DNA from: Trachythela sp. YZ-2020
Taxonomy: Eukaryota > Cnidaria > Anthozoa > Malacalcyonacea > Clavulariidae
NCBI GenBank assembly: GCA_016169945.1
Contig: JADLSH010000236.1
Location: 1,550,001-1,614,000 of the forward strand
Direction of reading: 5' to 3'
DNA: 64,000 nucleotides
Made by a program: the position numbers and the translations under genes. Within the stretch, counting starts at the first letter, position 1. Each line of letters begins with the position of its first letter. Below, in pieces: positions 24,088 through 36,400 of this stretch. Below the pieces are notes generated by a model, which was not told the DNA's origin, did no database searches, and saw only the letters and a list, made by a program, of their open reading frames with translations.

Positions 24088-24640
24088 TAATATGAATAAT
24101 GAATAATATTTATTTAGCCACAAAAAATCATAATACAATATTACATAATTATGTTCACACGAAAGTGGCAAGGAAGCCCAAAAAGAAGCAATAGCTTATA
24201 AACTATTGGGCCACCTTATCACCGAGACAATATTTATATAAATAAACAATACAACAATTTTATATAATTAGAGAAAAATGACAATTCATAAAATAAACTG
24301 ATTAATCAACAAGACCATTATGTAAAGAATTACAAGTGGGACATTAAATATTTTTTTAATTTGTTTTGAAATGAACAAAGAGAATAAGCTTCCCTAATAT
24401 CCGAGCACAACGTATTAAAGAATAAAATAGTCATTAAAACTGGTGCATGGGAAGTAAACATTTTTGGTAAGAGTACATTTAAATTTGCCACAAATATATC
24501 GACCATCTTGAATTTATTTCTCTTAACTTCAGTTTTACATCCAAACCCACCAATATGGACGAAAATCTTCGCTAATAAAGGAAATAATGTCATAAAAACA
24601 TTTAAAATGTTTAATTGTACATTCTATGGTACTGACGTAC
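24088..24640 (-). pseudogene. LINE 3' end (C-terminus of ORF2 and tail)
   Basis: The minus frame ending at 24330 gives DIREAYSLCSFQNKLKKYL, a classical C-terminus of a CR1/Jockey-group reverse transcriptase ORF. Downstream on minus is a 3'-UTR ending in GGCTAAATAAATATTATTC with repeated ATTATTC at its terminus. It is 5'-truncated and inserted in the beta-helix pseudogene. Confidence 0.65.
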
Positions 24641-24747
24641 AGCAGTATTCATGTGACTTTAGAAAACTACTTGTTCGAATATAACGACTGGAGTGGTGAG
24701 GGAATGGGAACGATCATCTCGTATGGTACTAGGGATAAATTCATCCG

Positions 24748-24993
24748 TTAAGGCTGCTTTCCAGTCATGCGTTTTTTATACGTACGTACACGCACGGAAA
24801 AGTTTAAATCCTTCTAAGTTTTTAATATTTTACAAATAAGTTAAGTTAACAAATGCATACTAAAACTTACGGAACACTAAATTCTGTACATTTATTCATT
24901 TGGTTATTTCATAAGTAACATTTAAATGGATTTAAACTTTTCCGTGCGTGTACGAGCGTACGAAAAACGCACGACCGTGGAATGCAGCCTTAA
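24748..24993. mobile_element. TTAA-flanked MITE
   Basis: TTAA at 24748-24751 and 24990-24993 borders inverted ends beginning GGCTGC(A/T)TTCCA, with long inner similarity around ACACGCACGGAAAAGTTTAA. It interrupts the beta-helix pseudogene between codons of a block that reads through on both sides. It is of piggyBac or Kolobok type by its duplication. Confidence 0.85.
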
Positions 24994-25470
24994 CACACTT
25001 CAATATAACGGAGCTAGTGTTGGTTTCAGATCAGGAATGGTCTTGGTAAAAGCAGAAAAGAGTTAAACCACTTTCATCATCAATGTTGGAGTCATATACA
25101 AAATGACGGTAGCCATGTTCAAGCTCAAGTTAAAGCTCAAACTAACACCTCGTTTCAAAACTAGATTCATAGAGTCCTAAATACGCCTTAAAGTTTGATG
25201 GTAAACATGGAACAATGTGTCAAAAGGTGATTACCATCAATGATGAAGGTGGAGACTGTCCGGCGTCAAGGTAACGGTTGCGTTTTGTGCGTGCTGCGTT
25301 ACGTGCGCATGAATCCCGTTCCAATAAACAACAACACGACTGTCCTGCGCAGACTGTAATTTTCCCACTAGCAGGGGGAGAAATATAACTTGATAGGAAA
25401 TGTGCGAAAACAACTTTGATTTCCGTGTTGTTAAGGACTCAAAGTATATCGAGCACAATGTTAGTCCTTA

Positions 25471-26336
25471 TGAATACGATCCAAGGATGGCAAAGTATTG
25501 AATACCACGTCGGCTGATCCATAATGCAAGCACGTCAGGTTGTATAATATTTGTACTTCATTATTAGAGCAATAAACTGTTCCTGTCGATCCTTGCAAGT
25601 GTAACGTTCCAATAAGAAGAAGCGGGGATCTAGTGTTGGTAGTATTCTACAACAAACACCGTTTTCAAAATCCTTATTATGAAAATAGTACGGATCCTAC
25701 ATGGAAATAGAATTAAAAACAATATTTATCACTTATTTACTGATTATATAGCAAGTGTCAAAGTCTCAATAATTCACTTGGTATTCCGTCTTTATCTCTT
25801 AATAATAGATTATTGTCTTCTTCTGAACGACTTGCAAACCGACCGGTAGACGCGAACAGCTCGCGTCTCACTTCCGGTTTTATTGTTTCATTGTGGACCG
25901 GTTGCAAGCATGCAGTGAACATGACGTTTTGTGGACCGGCACGTGATACGGTTTTGACCAATCGGCAAACAGGAAAATTGAACTTTGATATATTATATAT
26001 AATAATCACAGTTGGTATTGTACCAGAGGTAACCGAACATGTACGGAGCAAGGAAACATCACGTGCATTTCGGAAAGTCAGCTGATGCATTGAAATATCA
26101 AGAAACTCTAAATGACGGATGTAATGTGTTTTATTTGAAAGAATCGCTTTAGACTGGTCCGGCTACTATACTACCGGAGAGTTGATGCGGAGTAGTTTTC
26201 AAATGAAATATATCGAGGCGATATATGGAACTTTAAAACTAAGATTATGGTCACAAATTAGGACCAGAAATACAAACTCAAATTCATATATGCTGTAGTT
26301 TATACAAATATTTCATGGTGGTAATATATAGTGTAC
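25471..26336. other. Region without a recognisable gene
   Basis: Two overlapping open frames on opposite strands at 25758-26090 share the same DNA and have no family motif. Short inverted motifs around ACCGG suggest an old repeat. Nothing else is seen. Confidence 0.35.
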
Positions 26337-26473
26337 TTAGGCCTGTTCCAAACGTCGCGCTTCTCATGTGCCGAACGCATTAAAAACAATACATAATCAG
26401 CTGAAATGCCTCATTATCTATTGGTTGTAATGCGTTCGGCACGGCAGTAGCGCGACGTTTGAACCAGGCCTTA
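26337..26473. mobile_element. PIF/Harbinger-type MITE
   Basis: TTA duplications (26337-26339 and 26471-26473) flank inverted ends GGCCTGTTCCAAACGTCGCG and its near complement; the inner part shares GTGCCGAACGCATTA in both arms. A 3-bp TTA duplication with GGCCTG ends is typical of PIF/Harbinger MITEs. Confidence 0.75.
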
Positions 26474-26731
26474 GTGTGAGGTTTTAAATAATATATCAAT
26501 GGGTATCAATGTAGCAAATAAACAACTTCCAAAATTCAATTCCTCTATTATTCAAGATGACAGAAAATATCTTTATAGACGCTTCCTAATTTGCTTTATA
26601 GTACATACCAGTGGTACATACACAAAACAATAACTTCAACTCGAGGCTGAAAATGTGATCATTTAATAATCAAGTTCGTTAGGATGGGAAACTCTTGAGA
26701 CTCGACGAGCCAAGTCCAAAGCAAAAACAAT

Positions 26732-26980
26732 CAGTACAAGGTTTTAAATAACCTGGCTCCGAGCTCGCTTGCGGAACTGTTTGAACAAAAGAGAAATATT
26801 ACTCAATACGACCTCAGGGGCTCTTCTACCTCGCTGCAGTTGTCTCAACCAAAAACTGAAAAGTTAAAGAAAAGTTTCTCATACGATGGAGCTAGAGTTT
26901 GGAATTCTCTACCTGCAGATGTGCGTAATTCGGATACATTGACAATATTCAAAAACGGAATTCGTGCTCATACCTCCTAA
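26732..26980 (+). pseudogene. LINE ORF2 C-terminal fragment
   Basis: The frame reads QYKVLNNLAPSSLAELF, then ARVWNSLPADVRNSDTLTIF and a TAA stop. This is the characteristic end of CR1/L2-group reverse transcriptase ORFs (motif W-N-S-L-P-x-x-V/I-R). No upstream reverse transcriptase is present, so it is a 5'-truncated copy. Confidence 0.75.
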
Positions 26981-27328
26981 AATTTTTTTTCTAAATTAAA
27001 TTCTATTCTTCTGTAATTCAATTCTTAAATTTATGCATGCTTTATTTGTCATACTTGTGTTCAGTATAGCGTATCGTAGATGTGGTTCATTGTACTATAT
27101 AATATGTATGTAATGTAGGCCTATATAATTGTTGCTGCCTGCCTAGCAATCTCGATTCTCGACGAAAATCGTTTTCAGTTTGTTTGGTATTTTCCGTTGA
27201 AAGTACAGGGTAAGAACAATACATCATTTTTAGCTTGCTTGTAGTATTTAATGAGGAAAACACTGCTCTTTTAATACAACGAAATTGAGTTTCAGTTTGT
27301 TTCCTACAGTGGTTTGCTATTTTTATAC

Positions 27329-27512
27329 TATAGTGGTTTAATATTGACTGGTGTAGTTTATAGTGATTTAATATTGACTTGTGTAGTTTATAGCCGTGGT
27401 TTAATATTGACTGATGTAGTTTATAGTGGTTTAATATTGACGGTGTAGTTTATAGTGGTTTAATATTGACTGATGTAGTTTATAGTGGTTTAATATCGAC
27501 TGGTGTAGTTAA
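27329..27512. repeat. 30-bp tandem repeat
   Basis: About six copies of TATAGTGGTTTAATATTGAC plus TGATGTAGTT, with small variants. Non-coding. Confidence 0.9.
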
Positions 27513-28394
27513 TCTAGATGACGATTTTTAGTTTTTTTTACAGGAGCCAATATTGTATTATATAATTGGTGTAGAGTTTTACTCAATTCAGCTTAAAATT
27601 AATTTCAGTTTGTTTGCTATTTGCCCCTTGAAAGTACACGGTAAGAAGTCTAAGAACAATAAATCATCTTTTAAAAGTTGATTACATTAATGCCATATAA
27701 TGACAGTAAATACTAACAACAAAACCCAAAACTAGCAACAAATTCCAAAACTTTCTTAATTTAATAAAAAGTTCATATATATGCAGTTTTTGTGGACATT
27801 GAATATAAACAATAAATTAATTATGACTCTTAATAAAGTTGATTTAATGCACTTTTGCTTACAAGTTCAAAACTAAGAAAAAATCCCAAAAATTAACAAC
27901 AAATTCCAAAACGTTTTTAAAATGTTCACAGTTTCTCGACAATAAACACACATGCCTGTAGAAAAGGAAATGTTTTGTCTTGGCAAATATAAATCTCTAG
28001 GCCAGGCGATTTCGGGAATCTGGCTGGCCCCAGGAAAATCTAAAGTTTCTTAGAACTGAGTCAACTGAGGAATATTTTATCGGAGAACTTTGGAGAAAGA
28101 GAGCTCATGTAAAAGTAACCTTTTTTCAGTTTGTATCATTCATTGTAATAATAATTGTATTGATTGTAAACAACAGAAGAAAATCGGAAAGTCGGTAGTT
28201 TCGTGTTCTTCTTTCTTAATTTCTTATATAAATTTTTGCTTGCAACTTGCAAGATGATTTTTCAGTTTGGTCATGAAAAATTTCGTCTTGGCCCAGCACA
28301 CCTAGGAGGCTTTTCTACTGTACATCAACCGTAATGGGATGGAATCTGCTATATACAAGAAATTATAACATGTCGTGAGGAGTCCTGTGTATAT

Positions 28395-29110
28395 TATGTG
28401 CTTCACAGTTGCTTTGGAGAATGCCATAATTATGCCTGTTTGCTGAATTATGGATTGGACAATTCACTGGACAAATATGATTGATGAAACATCTTTATAT
28501 ATGGGCCAAAGAAAGAAAAGACAGTTGCTGTATGACACATTTGTTTACCAAAAAACAGATACAGCCTCTACATCTTGTGAACAAGAACGGTCAACAAATG
28601 ACATCAATGACATCACAATGATTTAAAGACATATGTATCATTCTGTACTTCAATTTTATTTCAGATGCCATTTGGAAGCTTTGTAGTAAAAATATTTCTA
28701 ATGATGTTAAGAAGTTATGGGCAAAGAATGAAAAGACAGTTATGACATGTTTGTTTACCAAAAAGCAATTGCAGCCATGTAAACATCTTGTGAACAAGAA
28801 CAGTCAACAAATGACATCACAATTATTTAAAGACATTTATCAGTCTGTACTTCCAAATTATTTTACTTCATATTGGAAGCTTTGTAGTGAAACATTTTCT
28901 GATGATGTTTAGAAGTTCAAATGCATTATGGTTGGTACCAAAAATTCAGTATTGACAATATTCAAGACAACAGTTTTCAATCACAGTGTTGTAATCTCAA
29001 TTTTGACAAGAAAATAAATTGATATAAAATTATACAGTGTGTCTTTGTATGATTATAACTACAAATTCATTTTGCATTCCGTTTATGTAGCAAGGCAGCA
29101 CTTTCCTTGC
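28395..29110 (-). repeat. Dispersed repeat, copy 1 (internally duplicated)
   Basis: Matches, in inverted orientation, the segment at about 41500-42030: shared islands include CAAGGAAAGTGCTGCC, GAGATTACAACACTGTGATT and CCAGTGAATTGTC in the same order. Inside this copy a 216-bp block is tandemly doubled (28503-28718 and 28719-28916). No coding motif is recognised. Confidence 0.7.
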
Positions 29111-29240
29111 GGTAGTAACTCCTAGTATAATATTATGTTCTTAAATATGTTATTCACACGCCCCTCGTGGAAACCAGCTTTAAAGTTGACGAGGCTAGCG
29201 TGTGACTTTTAAATAAAGTTTTACTACTACTACTACTATA
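29111..29240 (+). repeat. LINE 3' end with (TAC)n tail
   Basis: CCCCTCGTGGAAACCAGCTT and AATAAAGTTTTACTACTACT resemble the 3' terminus of CR1/L2-type LINEs, which end in short tandem repeats. Only the tail is present. Confidence 0.55.
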
Positions 29241-30208
29241 GTGTCGACTGTGCATCCAAATGACGCGTTCTGCGTCGGGATAAAATTACAGTTGAATCAT
29301 AACATGTAGCTGAGACTGGATGAATTAAAATATACCTATCAAAGTATTCAACAACCTCGTACCCAGGGTCTGTCCTGCGACGAAGGTTGAGTATTCAAAT
29401 ATTCAAACATCATTTAATTATGCATAGTGGCTCGAAAATCTATTAGATTCCTCACGGTTGATTCGCTTTAAATTAAAAAATATATTACCTAAAGTGCACT
29501 TTCTTTACATAGAATACAAAATATGCTAGGCACCATCAGTAAAACTATTTAAAATTGTCTAGTTATATGTGAAACACAAATAATGATTGGACAGTTCAAT
29601 ATTTGATATGCATATCTTAATTCTTTGTGATTCAACTGCAATTTTACCCCCACCCAACAGGAATCGCGGAGCATTTTGGACATGCGGGGAGGTTAAAGAT
29701 CTCAGAGGGCGCAGTGACACTAATAGGCAGTGTCTATATAGGTTTATACCCATGCAAACGGCAGACATGGTATAAGAGTAACAAAAATTGACCATGTTCT
29801 TGAAGTAACAAAATTTATTATTCATCTTTGATAAATGATTATATTAAGATGCATTTTAAATCGTATTTGGTAATTAAAGTTGTTTAGTTTAATATTTCAC
29901 CACTCTAAGGTTCTAAGGTGGAGTCGGACGGAAAGCCTTGACAGGCTTACAACCCAATTGATAAAGGTCTCCGAGGTATATTTTACGATTAATGCTAATT
30001 AAGGGTTAGTTTGTAGATAATCAACAATGGCAATCGAACCAGCAAACAACGCACCAAAAAATAAGAATTCAAAAATGTTTACAAAATTTTCAAAATTACT
30101 GTGTATTTGTTATCACTAAATAAGATTTCGATTTTGTGATCAATACTACTGATTACTGTTCATTGTAAGATACATTACTGAATTTAGCTAGGATTTAGCT
30201 CAGGATTG
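29241..30208. other. Intergenic region downstream of the GH20 gene
   Basis: A partial CTCGTACCCAG repeat lies near 29354. On the minus strand an AATAAA lies near 29812, about 400 bases after the stop of the hexosaminidase gene, and could be its poly(A) signal. No gene is seen. Confidence 0.35.
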
Positions 30209-33200
30209 TCAGGAATTATAGAAAAGGATTGAAATAAACATCACCAACTGAACAAAGGCACCATGGCTGACAATTCGTGATCCGTGAGATACTGGAATGA
30301 CTGGAACATCTATTCCAATCTCTCGACTGCTACGTTTCCCATCAGCTGACTTGGTACGCAATGTAACATTCCCTGACAACTTTGACACTGGAGTAGTATA
30401 TTCCTTCCACTCTCCAGATGTCTTATACTCGATCTTCAATCCAGGAAATGCAGAACTCGCTACCAGTCTACCAGACTCTATCTTTGCACCAGGTAATGGA
30501 ACACGATAATTGACTCCCATTTCATCCAATTTTCTAAGTTCATGATAACCAAGTAAATTTGCAAACTTTTGCCACTCATTGGTTAAATTTTGTTCCCGAG
30601 ATTTTTCATTTTTTTCAAACTCTGCTTTATGCCAAGCTCTTTCAGCCAATGCTAGTACTCTTGGGAAACACATGTAAAATAACTGATCTTTAGTACGCGC
30701 TGTCTCTGACCAGAGATGACCTTGGATTCCGACTATGTTACCTTTCTTCACAAGCGGTGGACAGTTGTTTTGATTCTTACAGAGTACATCCATAGTTAAA
30801 GGTTTTCCAAATCGATCTACTTTAGCATTCTCGTAAACAGTATCAGGCATATATCCAAACGTTTTCATAGTATCTGTGAATCTGGTTGCCCAGTAATAAC
30901 CACGTTCCTCTGGGTCAGGTTCATAAGGCATGTCAAAATACAGATGAGTTGCATGAGCAAGTACAGTTTTATATCCTGCGTTTGCCAGGCGATATGCACG
31001 ATCAAATGCGCCCCACTCCCATACATTGTCCCATGCATAACTATACACACTATCTTTGGAAAGTTGTGTTTTGTTAAATAATGTATTATTCTCTATCAGA
31101 CCGTCCTCCCATGCAGCAAAACTGATATTGTATTTCGCAGTAATTGCTGACAGTTGTTTAGTGAAGTATTTCTTTAATGAGTCAATTTCTTTATCCTTGG
31201 CAGTTAAGTTCTGGCAGGCAGTAGAGTTGACCCAGGCACCACGTGCTACTTCATCGCCTCCCATATGAAATAGTCTCAACGGAGATATATCTTCATGGAG
31301 ACTAACTAAAGCAGATAGAACGTGTTCAATGAAATTGTAAGTTGAATTCAAACAAGGATTGACAGCGTTATCTCTGAACATTTGAACTGAAAAATATTTG
31401 GAAGGATCTCCTGGTTCTGCAAGTAAAAACTTTGAAGCATCTTTACGAATTGTCTCATTGTTTGAAGCATTATATCTTTGAAATCTATACTCCATGGCTT
31501 TGATGGCTGCATGAGAGTGGCCAGGCATGTCAAATTCAGGGATGATTTCAATATGAAGTGTTTTACCAAGCTGAAGGATCTCTTTATAATCTTGAACAGT
31601 AAGATAACCGCTCCCTGAAGTTGCTGTTGTGGCTCCAGACCCAATCTGTGGTGCTAAACACATCTCAGTGTCATAACAGCGCTTTCCACCAAATGTTGTC
31701 AATTCTTCCAAACCAGGAATCTCTAACCGCCATCCCTCGTCATCAGTAAGGTGCAAATGGAGCTTATTCAGTTTGTAGTTTGCCATTACCTCCAATATTT
31801 TCAGAATTGAGGTCTTGCCATGGAAATTACGAGAGATATCTAACATTAAACCGCGATACTTAAACCGTGGTGCGTCTTTGAGTGATACCTTTTAGAAAAA
31901 ATACACAAAATCACAAATTAATGTTAGAGCATAACATTAACAATGAATATTTTTCTGACGGTGTACTGCTTTCAATGAGCATTTATATAACCATGAGATT
32001 TGAGAAGTCTCATGCACTTCTAGCTAGTCACATTGGAAATGAGTAGGAGACAGGACATAGTGATGAAAGTGATGCATCTTGGGATTGGAACAACGCACCG
32101 AATAATTGAATAATTTGTCCCTTGTGACGATTCCTAGTTCATCACTATTTCCAGTCTCTTGCTCTTTTCTAAAATGATGAATTTGTCAAAAGGGCAAACA
32201 CACAGGCAACTCCTTTTAGAACTCTTGAAAACTTTTCTAGTGGATTAAAAGCGGATAGAATTAATTATTTTAAGTCTTATTTTCGGTTTATGTTTTGGTC
32301 AATATATTTTAAACTGTCAGCTGGTACTGGTTTTTATCCTGATAATTTCTACCAGATCAGCCTGGTCAATCATCCAATAAAAACACTCCCCACCGTTTAC
32401 CTTGAGCACTTGCTTCCTTTCAACATCTGTAACAGCTAATAGTGACTTAATACCATAGAAAACCCCACTTGCTTCAGGCGCTGAGATTGTGATCATATTT
32501 TCTTTTACATCAACTATGTATCGCTCCTCACTTGTACTGCTTTGTCCATCAATTTTCACATCAACATTCTGTTTTAAAAGACGTATTATTTTATTATCCC
32601 TCCCAGTGTCATTTCTCAGAGAAAGCTTGAGTTTCTTTCCTAGATACTTGGCTTCACTCTCAAACTCTGCTGATGTAACAATCGGCCAGTCATGAATGTT
32701 CACATACTGCTCATCTTTTACATTCAGTTCAACAGGAGTAGGAATTATTGACCCTAGACCAGGTTTCTTTTCTTTCACATTTATTCGTTCCAAACGCTCT
32801 GCTGGTGTGAAGGGATTATACCGATCATCTTTCGCACGTTTCCATTTTCCCTTTGTATCAAACTTGCCAACAAATGTCAATTCTTCTCCAGTTGTCGTTT
32901 TAATATTCACAGCCTGGAAACCTTTAGCCGCAACGTACCAGTTAGGCATCACATCCGTTCTTGCAACGGAGAAGTATTGAGAGTCGAAATCAAACGACAG
33001 ACTTTCCCCAATCGAAAGTGATTGGAAACCTTGAATAAACAATGGAAACATTTAAAAGGAAACAAGGAAATATGTTAGTTTGGTAGGTTATAAATACAAT
33101 TATTTTGTTTTGTCGAAAACACCACGATATATATTTTGCAAAGTGTTTTGAACAAAATAAAAGTAAAATTAATTACACAAGAAAGTGAAGTATCAATACA

Positions 33201-34388
33201 AAGAAATATATAGGAACACTGCTAACTGTTACGTCTAGCTCATTTGGCATAGATGGTTCTGATCAAAACACTTTCTAAAACGCATTCTAAGCATGTTCCA
33301 AATCTGTCCCATCGCGCTTTGAGCATGCATTGCATAACGTATTTTGAAATAGAATATTTCGACGTATGCATTGAAAGAGGTTTGTCGGATGGCATATATA
33401 ATTCCTTTCGTTCAGACATCTCTCGCATTTAACCATTTATACCCAACCCCGTTTCTTGGTTGGTATAACAGAGCAAAATAACAATGTAGGGCGCATTGAA
33501 ATTGTGGATAGAGAACGTTTGTATACCGTAATCTAAAATGTGTTTGAAGATTCAACATGAAAAATCGATATCAGTTACTGATATGACTTGATTAAAATCA
33601 GAAGTAATCACTGACCTTGCACTGGTTCCAGTTTAAAAAGGGATCCAGTAACGTGGACAAATTTCATCCCAACTTTGGGTATAATATAGCCACTTGGATT
33701 TTTCTCTAAATGCTCAGGTTCAATAAGGCGAATGAAGTTGAAATAAATTGCCCAAGATCCTCTCTTTATCTCTTTATTTCCTTTGTTAGTGAGAGTCAGT
33801 ATAGATCTGTAGGTCTTGTCACTTTCTAAGTTGTTGAGAACTTCATAATGTATATCCAGATTATTGGCGATATATATCAGGTCATCTTGAGTAAAACATG
33901 AAACCTGGTTGTAATGAACAACTCCTAAAGGAAAGAAAAGAAAAAGAAAAATTCATGAAAAAGAAAAGAAATATAGAAATTCATGAAAATAAAGATAGCT
34001 CAATATCATCATATCAATGTTTGGTGTAAGCAGTGTAATTGTAACATGAAATTCAGGACACTAATTTTTCAATAAAACTAATTAATAAATATAATCAAGT
34101 ACACTACAACAAAAATGCATTGTGGAAATACTCCGGTGATTAAGTACACTGACTTTATATGGTAGAATTATGGATTGTCAAAGATACAAAAACTTTCTGC
34201 ACCCTTTCAATCTCTCTCTCAATACCTAACTTCCTGACAGACTAGTCAAGGCGTTCCACAGTAACTATAGTAATGTCACTATTAAACTTCATATTCTATA
34301 GTTATTCTAACATGGTCATGCAGAAAAGTTAAGATCGCTAATTACCCAACAGGAAAACGACAAATATTGTGTTCCTGACTTGAATCAT
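30209..34388 (-). CDS. Chitobiase-type beta-N-acetylhexosaminidase (GH20)
   Basis: Four exons in phase on minus: 34388-34346, 33924-33616, 33029-32401 and 31888-30209, total 2661 nt or 886 aa. The enzyme removes terminal N-acetyl-beta-hexosamine from chito-oligosaccharides or glycans by substrate-assisted catalysis. Residues 1-15 are a signal peptide (MIQVRNTIFVVFLLG). Exon 2 and the start of exon 3 match the N-terminal carbohydrate-binding CHB_HEX domain, followed by the GH20b domain and the catalytic barrel with LHLTDDEGWR and HMGGDE carrying Asp539-Glu540, then a C-terminal immunoglobulin-like domain. The last about 17 residues are hydrophobic (AFVQLVMFISILFYNS), suggesting a GPI anchor or membrane tail. 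The domain order and length resemble bacterial chitobiase (Serratia enzyme about 885 aa, catalytic Glu540, from memory) and not the shorter lysosomal HEXA/HEXB. All borders are GT/AG; no damage is seen. Confidence 0.9.
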
Positions 34389-34720
34389 TTTCTATAATAG
34401 AGAAATAAAATGTATTAAACATCATTGAGGAGTTTATTTGTCCATTAAACATGTATGTTAAGAAGGATTAGGTACAAAAAAGGCTGATTTAAGAGCAATG
34501 TCACAATAATTATTTCCAAAGATTTGGTCGAACGAAAAGCTGCCGACCACCAAAAATGGTATGTTTAACGGCTATGTGTATTCTACTGGAAATCACAATA
34601 TGTATGCATGCCCCCTGCTCCGCGGGCCCTGCAATGAAGACGTGCCCCCCCCCCCTACTCCGCGGGCCCTGCAGAGAAGAGGTACGCGTGATAATAGTGG
34701 ACTTTATTTACACGTTCAAT

Positions 34721-35217
34721 AGCGATATTAGAGACCTTAAGATTGACGTTTACGGCAAACCACAAACCGCTGTGAAAGTTGAGGTTTTTGCTGTTGTAAT
34801 TCACCAGTTTTTACACAAATTTTGAAAGATATCAAACATTCGTATAGCTTACGAAATTGTGCACTAATCAATTAAACAAGATTAATCACCATTGGCGTTC
34901 TCGCCAAACTAGGAAACTACATCTTGAGGTTTGAAGTTTACATTTGGCGTATAAATTTCATGCTTGAACGCCTAAAGGCACTCGTATAGGCGTACAACGG
35001 TAAACCTCGAACCTCAAGATGTAGTTTCCTGGTTTGGCGAGAACGCCAATGGTGACTAAACTTTGTTAATTGATTAGTGCACAATTTCGTAAGTTATACG
35101 AATGTTTGATATATTTCAAAATTTGTGTAAAACTTGGTGAATTACAACAGCAAAAACCTCAACTTTCACAGCGGTTTGTGGTTTGCCGTAAACGTCAATC
35201 TTAAGGTCTCTATTGCT
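34721..35217. repeat. Foldback element, about 220-bp arms
   Basis: Left arm 34721-34945 and right arm about 34995-35217 are near-perfect inverted copies; outer ends contain GAGACCTTAAGATTGACG, inner ends TTGGCGTTCTCGCCAAAC-like sequence. The unpaired centre is about 50 bp. It encodes nothing. It lies just upstream (minus sense) of the GH20 gene. A tandem duplication around TCCGCGGGCCCTGCA occurs just before it (34618-34675). Confidence 0.85.
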
Positions 35218-35339
35218 AAATTACAACGCGTTTACAATAATAATTATATACAATCTATTAAAATTTATTACACAAATCGATTAACCTAAACTATATTATA
35301 TAAAACTAAAAATGTATTTATTAATATATCTAAAAAATC

Positions 35340-35645
35340 TCTACTTATCCAATTTAAAATTGTACTCGTTAATATCATGAACTAGTGTACTACCTTTAAA
35401 ACGCTCAGTTTTACAAAAAAATTGTAACTCTTTAGACCATCTGTCCTGGTCTGCCTTTCCCTTATATCATTCAATCTTTTTGGCAATAGTCTGTGAAGTC
35501 TACGCGATGGTTCTAACATATCCTCAATAAGCGATGCACATTATTCCTGCGTTCTTCTAGGGTCAATATATAGATTGTTCTCGATCAATAAGCAGTCGTA
35601 GTTACCACGGCCTGGGTATATTTTTCTAAGAGCACGTCAACATTG
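35340..35645 (-). pseudogene. Decayed coding remnant, unrecognised
   Basis: A minus frame reads IYPGRGNYDCLLIENNLYID, then after a stop DMLEPSRRLHRLLPKRLNDI and RTDGLKSYNFF, and after a frameshift STLVHDINEYNF. The composition looks like genuine protein, but I do not recognise the family; a transposon origin is likely given the surroundings. It has one stop and at least one frameshift. Confidence 0.4.
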
Positions 35646-36238
35646 CAAAACCCAGAGATAAAATTTACTCTTAAAGCAATATACTCAAATGTAAGATGAC
35701 ATAGCAAGTAAACGACTGCGCAAAACCTCCCAACTTTTGCTCTGCCGCATTGTGCATTCTAATTTCACGTCATGCAGTATTCTCGAGTAAAATTAAGTCA
35801 ACTCTGTTTTAAAAATGCAGTTTCTAATTGGGTCTTAGGATGTTGAAGGTTACGTTTTGGGGGGCGTTTTCTTTAAATAACTGCATTTAAAGAAAATTGC
35901 AGCGAAATATTTGAATTCGAAACTAGAGTGTTTGAAATCTTTAATATATATATTAATGAAAGGGCCTATAACGAAAGAGGTAGAGAAGACTCTGAAAATG
36001 CCATTTCCGACGATCTACAGACTCAAGTTTTTCAAAATTTTCGGCCCCCTATTTTTTAACAATCCTTCTACACTTCTGGCACTATACATATTTTTACATT
36101 AACTCGTAATACATGTTTGATGCCGTCAAACAAATATTAAAAGTCGGTCCCTGAACAATGGACACCCCCCAAACGTTTTTGGAATGTGCGCCCCTGTTTG
36201 CAGCCTTTTTTGTGATGTACTCTGTGTTGGTGCTCCAT

Positions 36239-36400
36239 TTCAAGTCTTCATCTATCCATATATAATCCTAATAGCTTGTACGATTTTACATGGGATATCT
36301 GGTTGTCCCCAATGTTAATATGTGGTATTTCTGAACTAATTCTTCGAAAGTCGATTATCATTTCTTGACATTTCTTGACAATTTTCTTAACATATATGAT
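36239..36400 (-). pseudogene. LINE reverse transcriptase fragment
   Basis: The minus frame gives CQEMIIDFRR then IPHINIGDNQI and SYKLLGLYMDR, the segment just after the reverse transcriptase domain of CR1/Jockey-group LINEs (K-x-x-x-M-x-I-x-F followed by a K-x-L-G-x-x-x-D block). Isolated and short. Confidence 0.65.

Larger units (their letters stand above)
22816..25470 (+). pseudogene. Decayed parallel beta-helix (polysaccharide lyase-like) gene
   Basis: A signal-peptide exon (MLLFAFLLIGILVQQ at 22816) is followed by blocks typical of secreted right-handed beta-helix proteins of the pectate-lyase/chondroitinase-B type: GRYHEDVTIQGKHG near 23300, an in-frame triplication of a 33-bp unit encoding GYQNESPIII, then WSRYKGRIFKGQIETDIW up to a stop at 23588. 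Further pieces in shifted frames include INATDAMAILNIGSFNTF (about 23700), DTRYVVFENL (about 24010) and FEYNDWSGEGMGTIISYGTR (about 24675). A palindrome (22871-22928), a LINE tail (about 24088-24640) and a MITE (24748-24993) sit inside it. A stop in exon 1 and several frameshifts show it is dead. The family identity is from motif memory; the lower end is uncertain. Confidence 0.65.

Noticed and set aside
25758..26090. 110-residue and 90-residue frames on opposite strands
   Set aside because: They are complementary shadows of each other with no recognisable motif or splice support.
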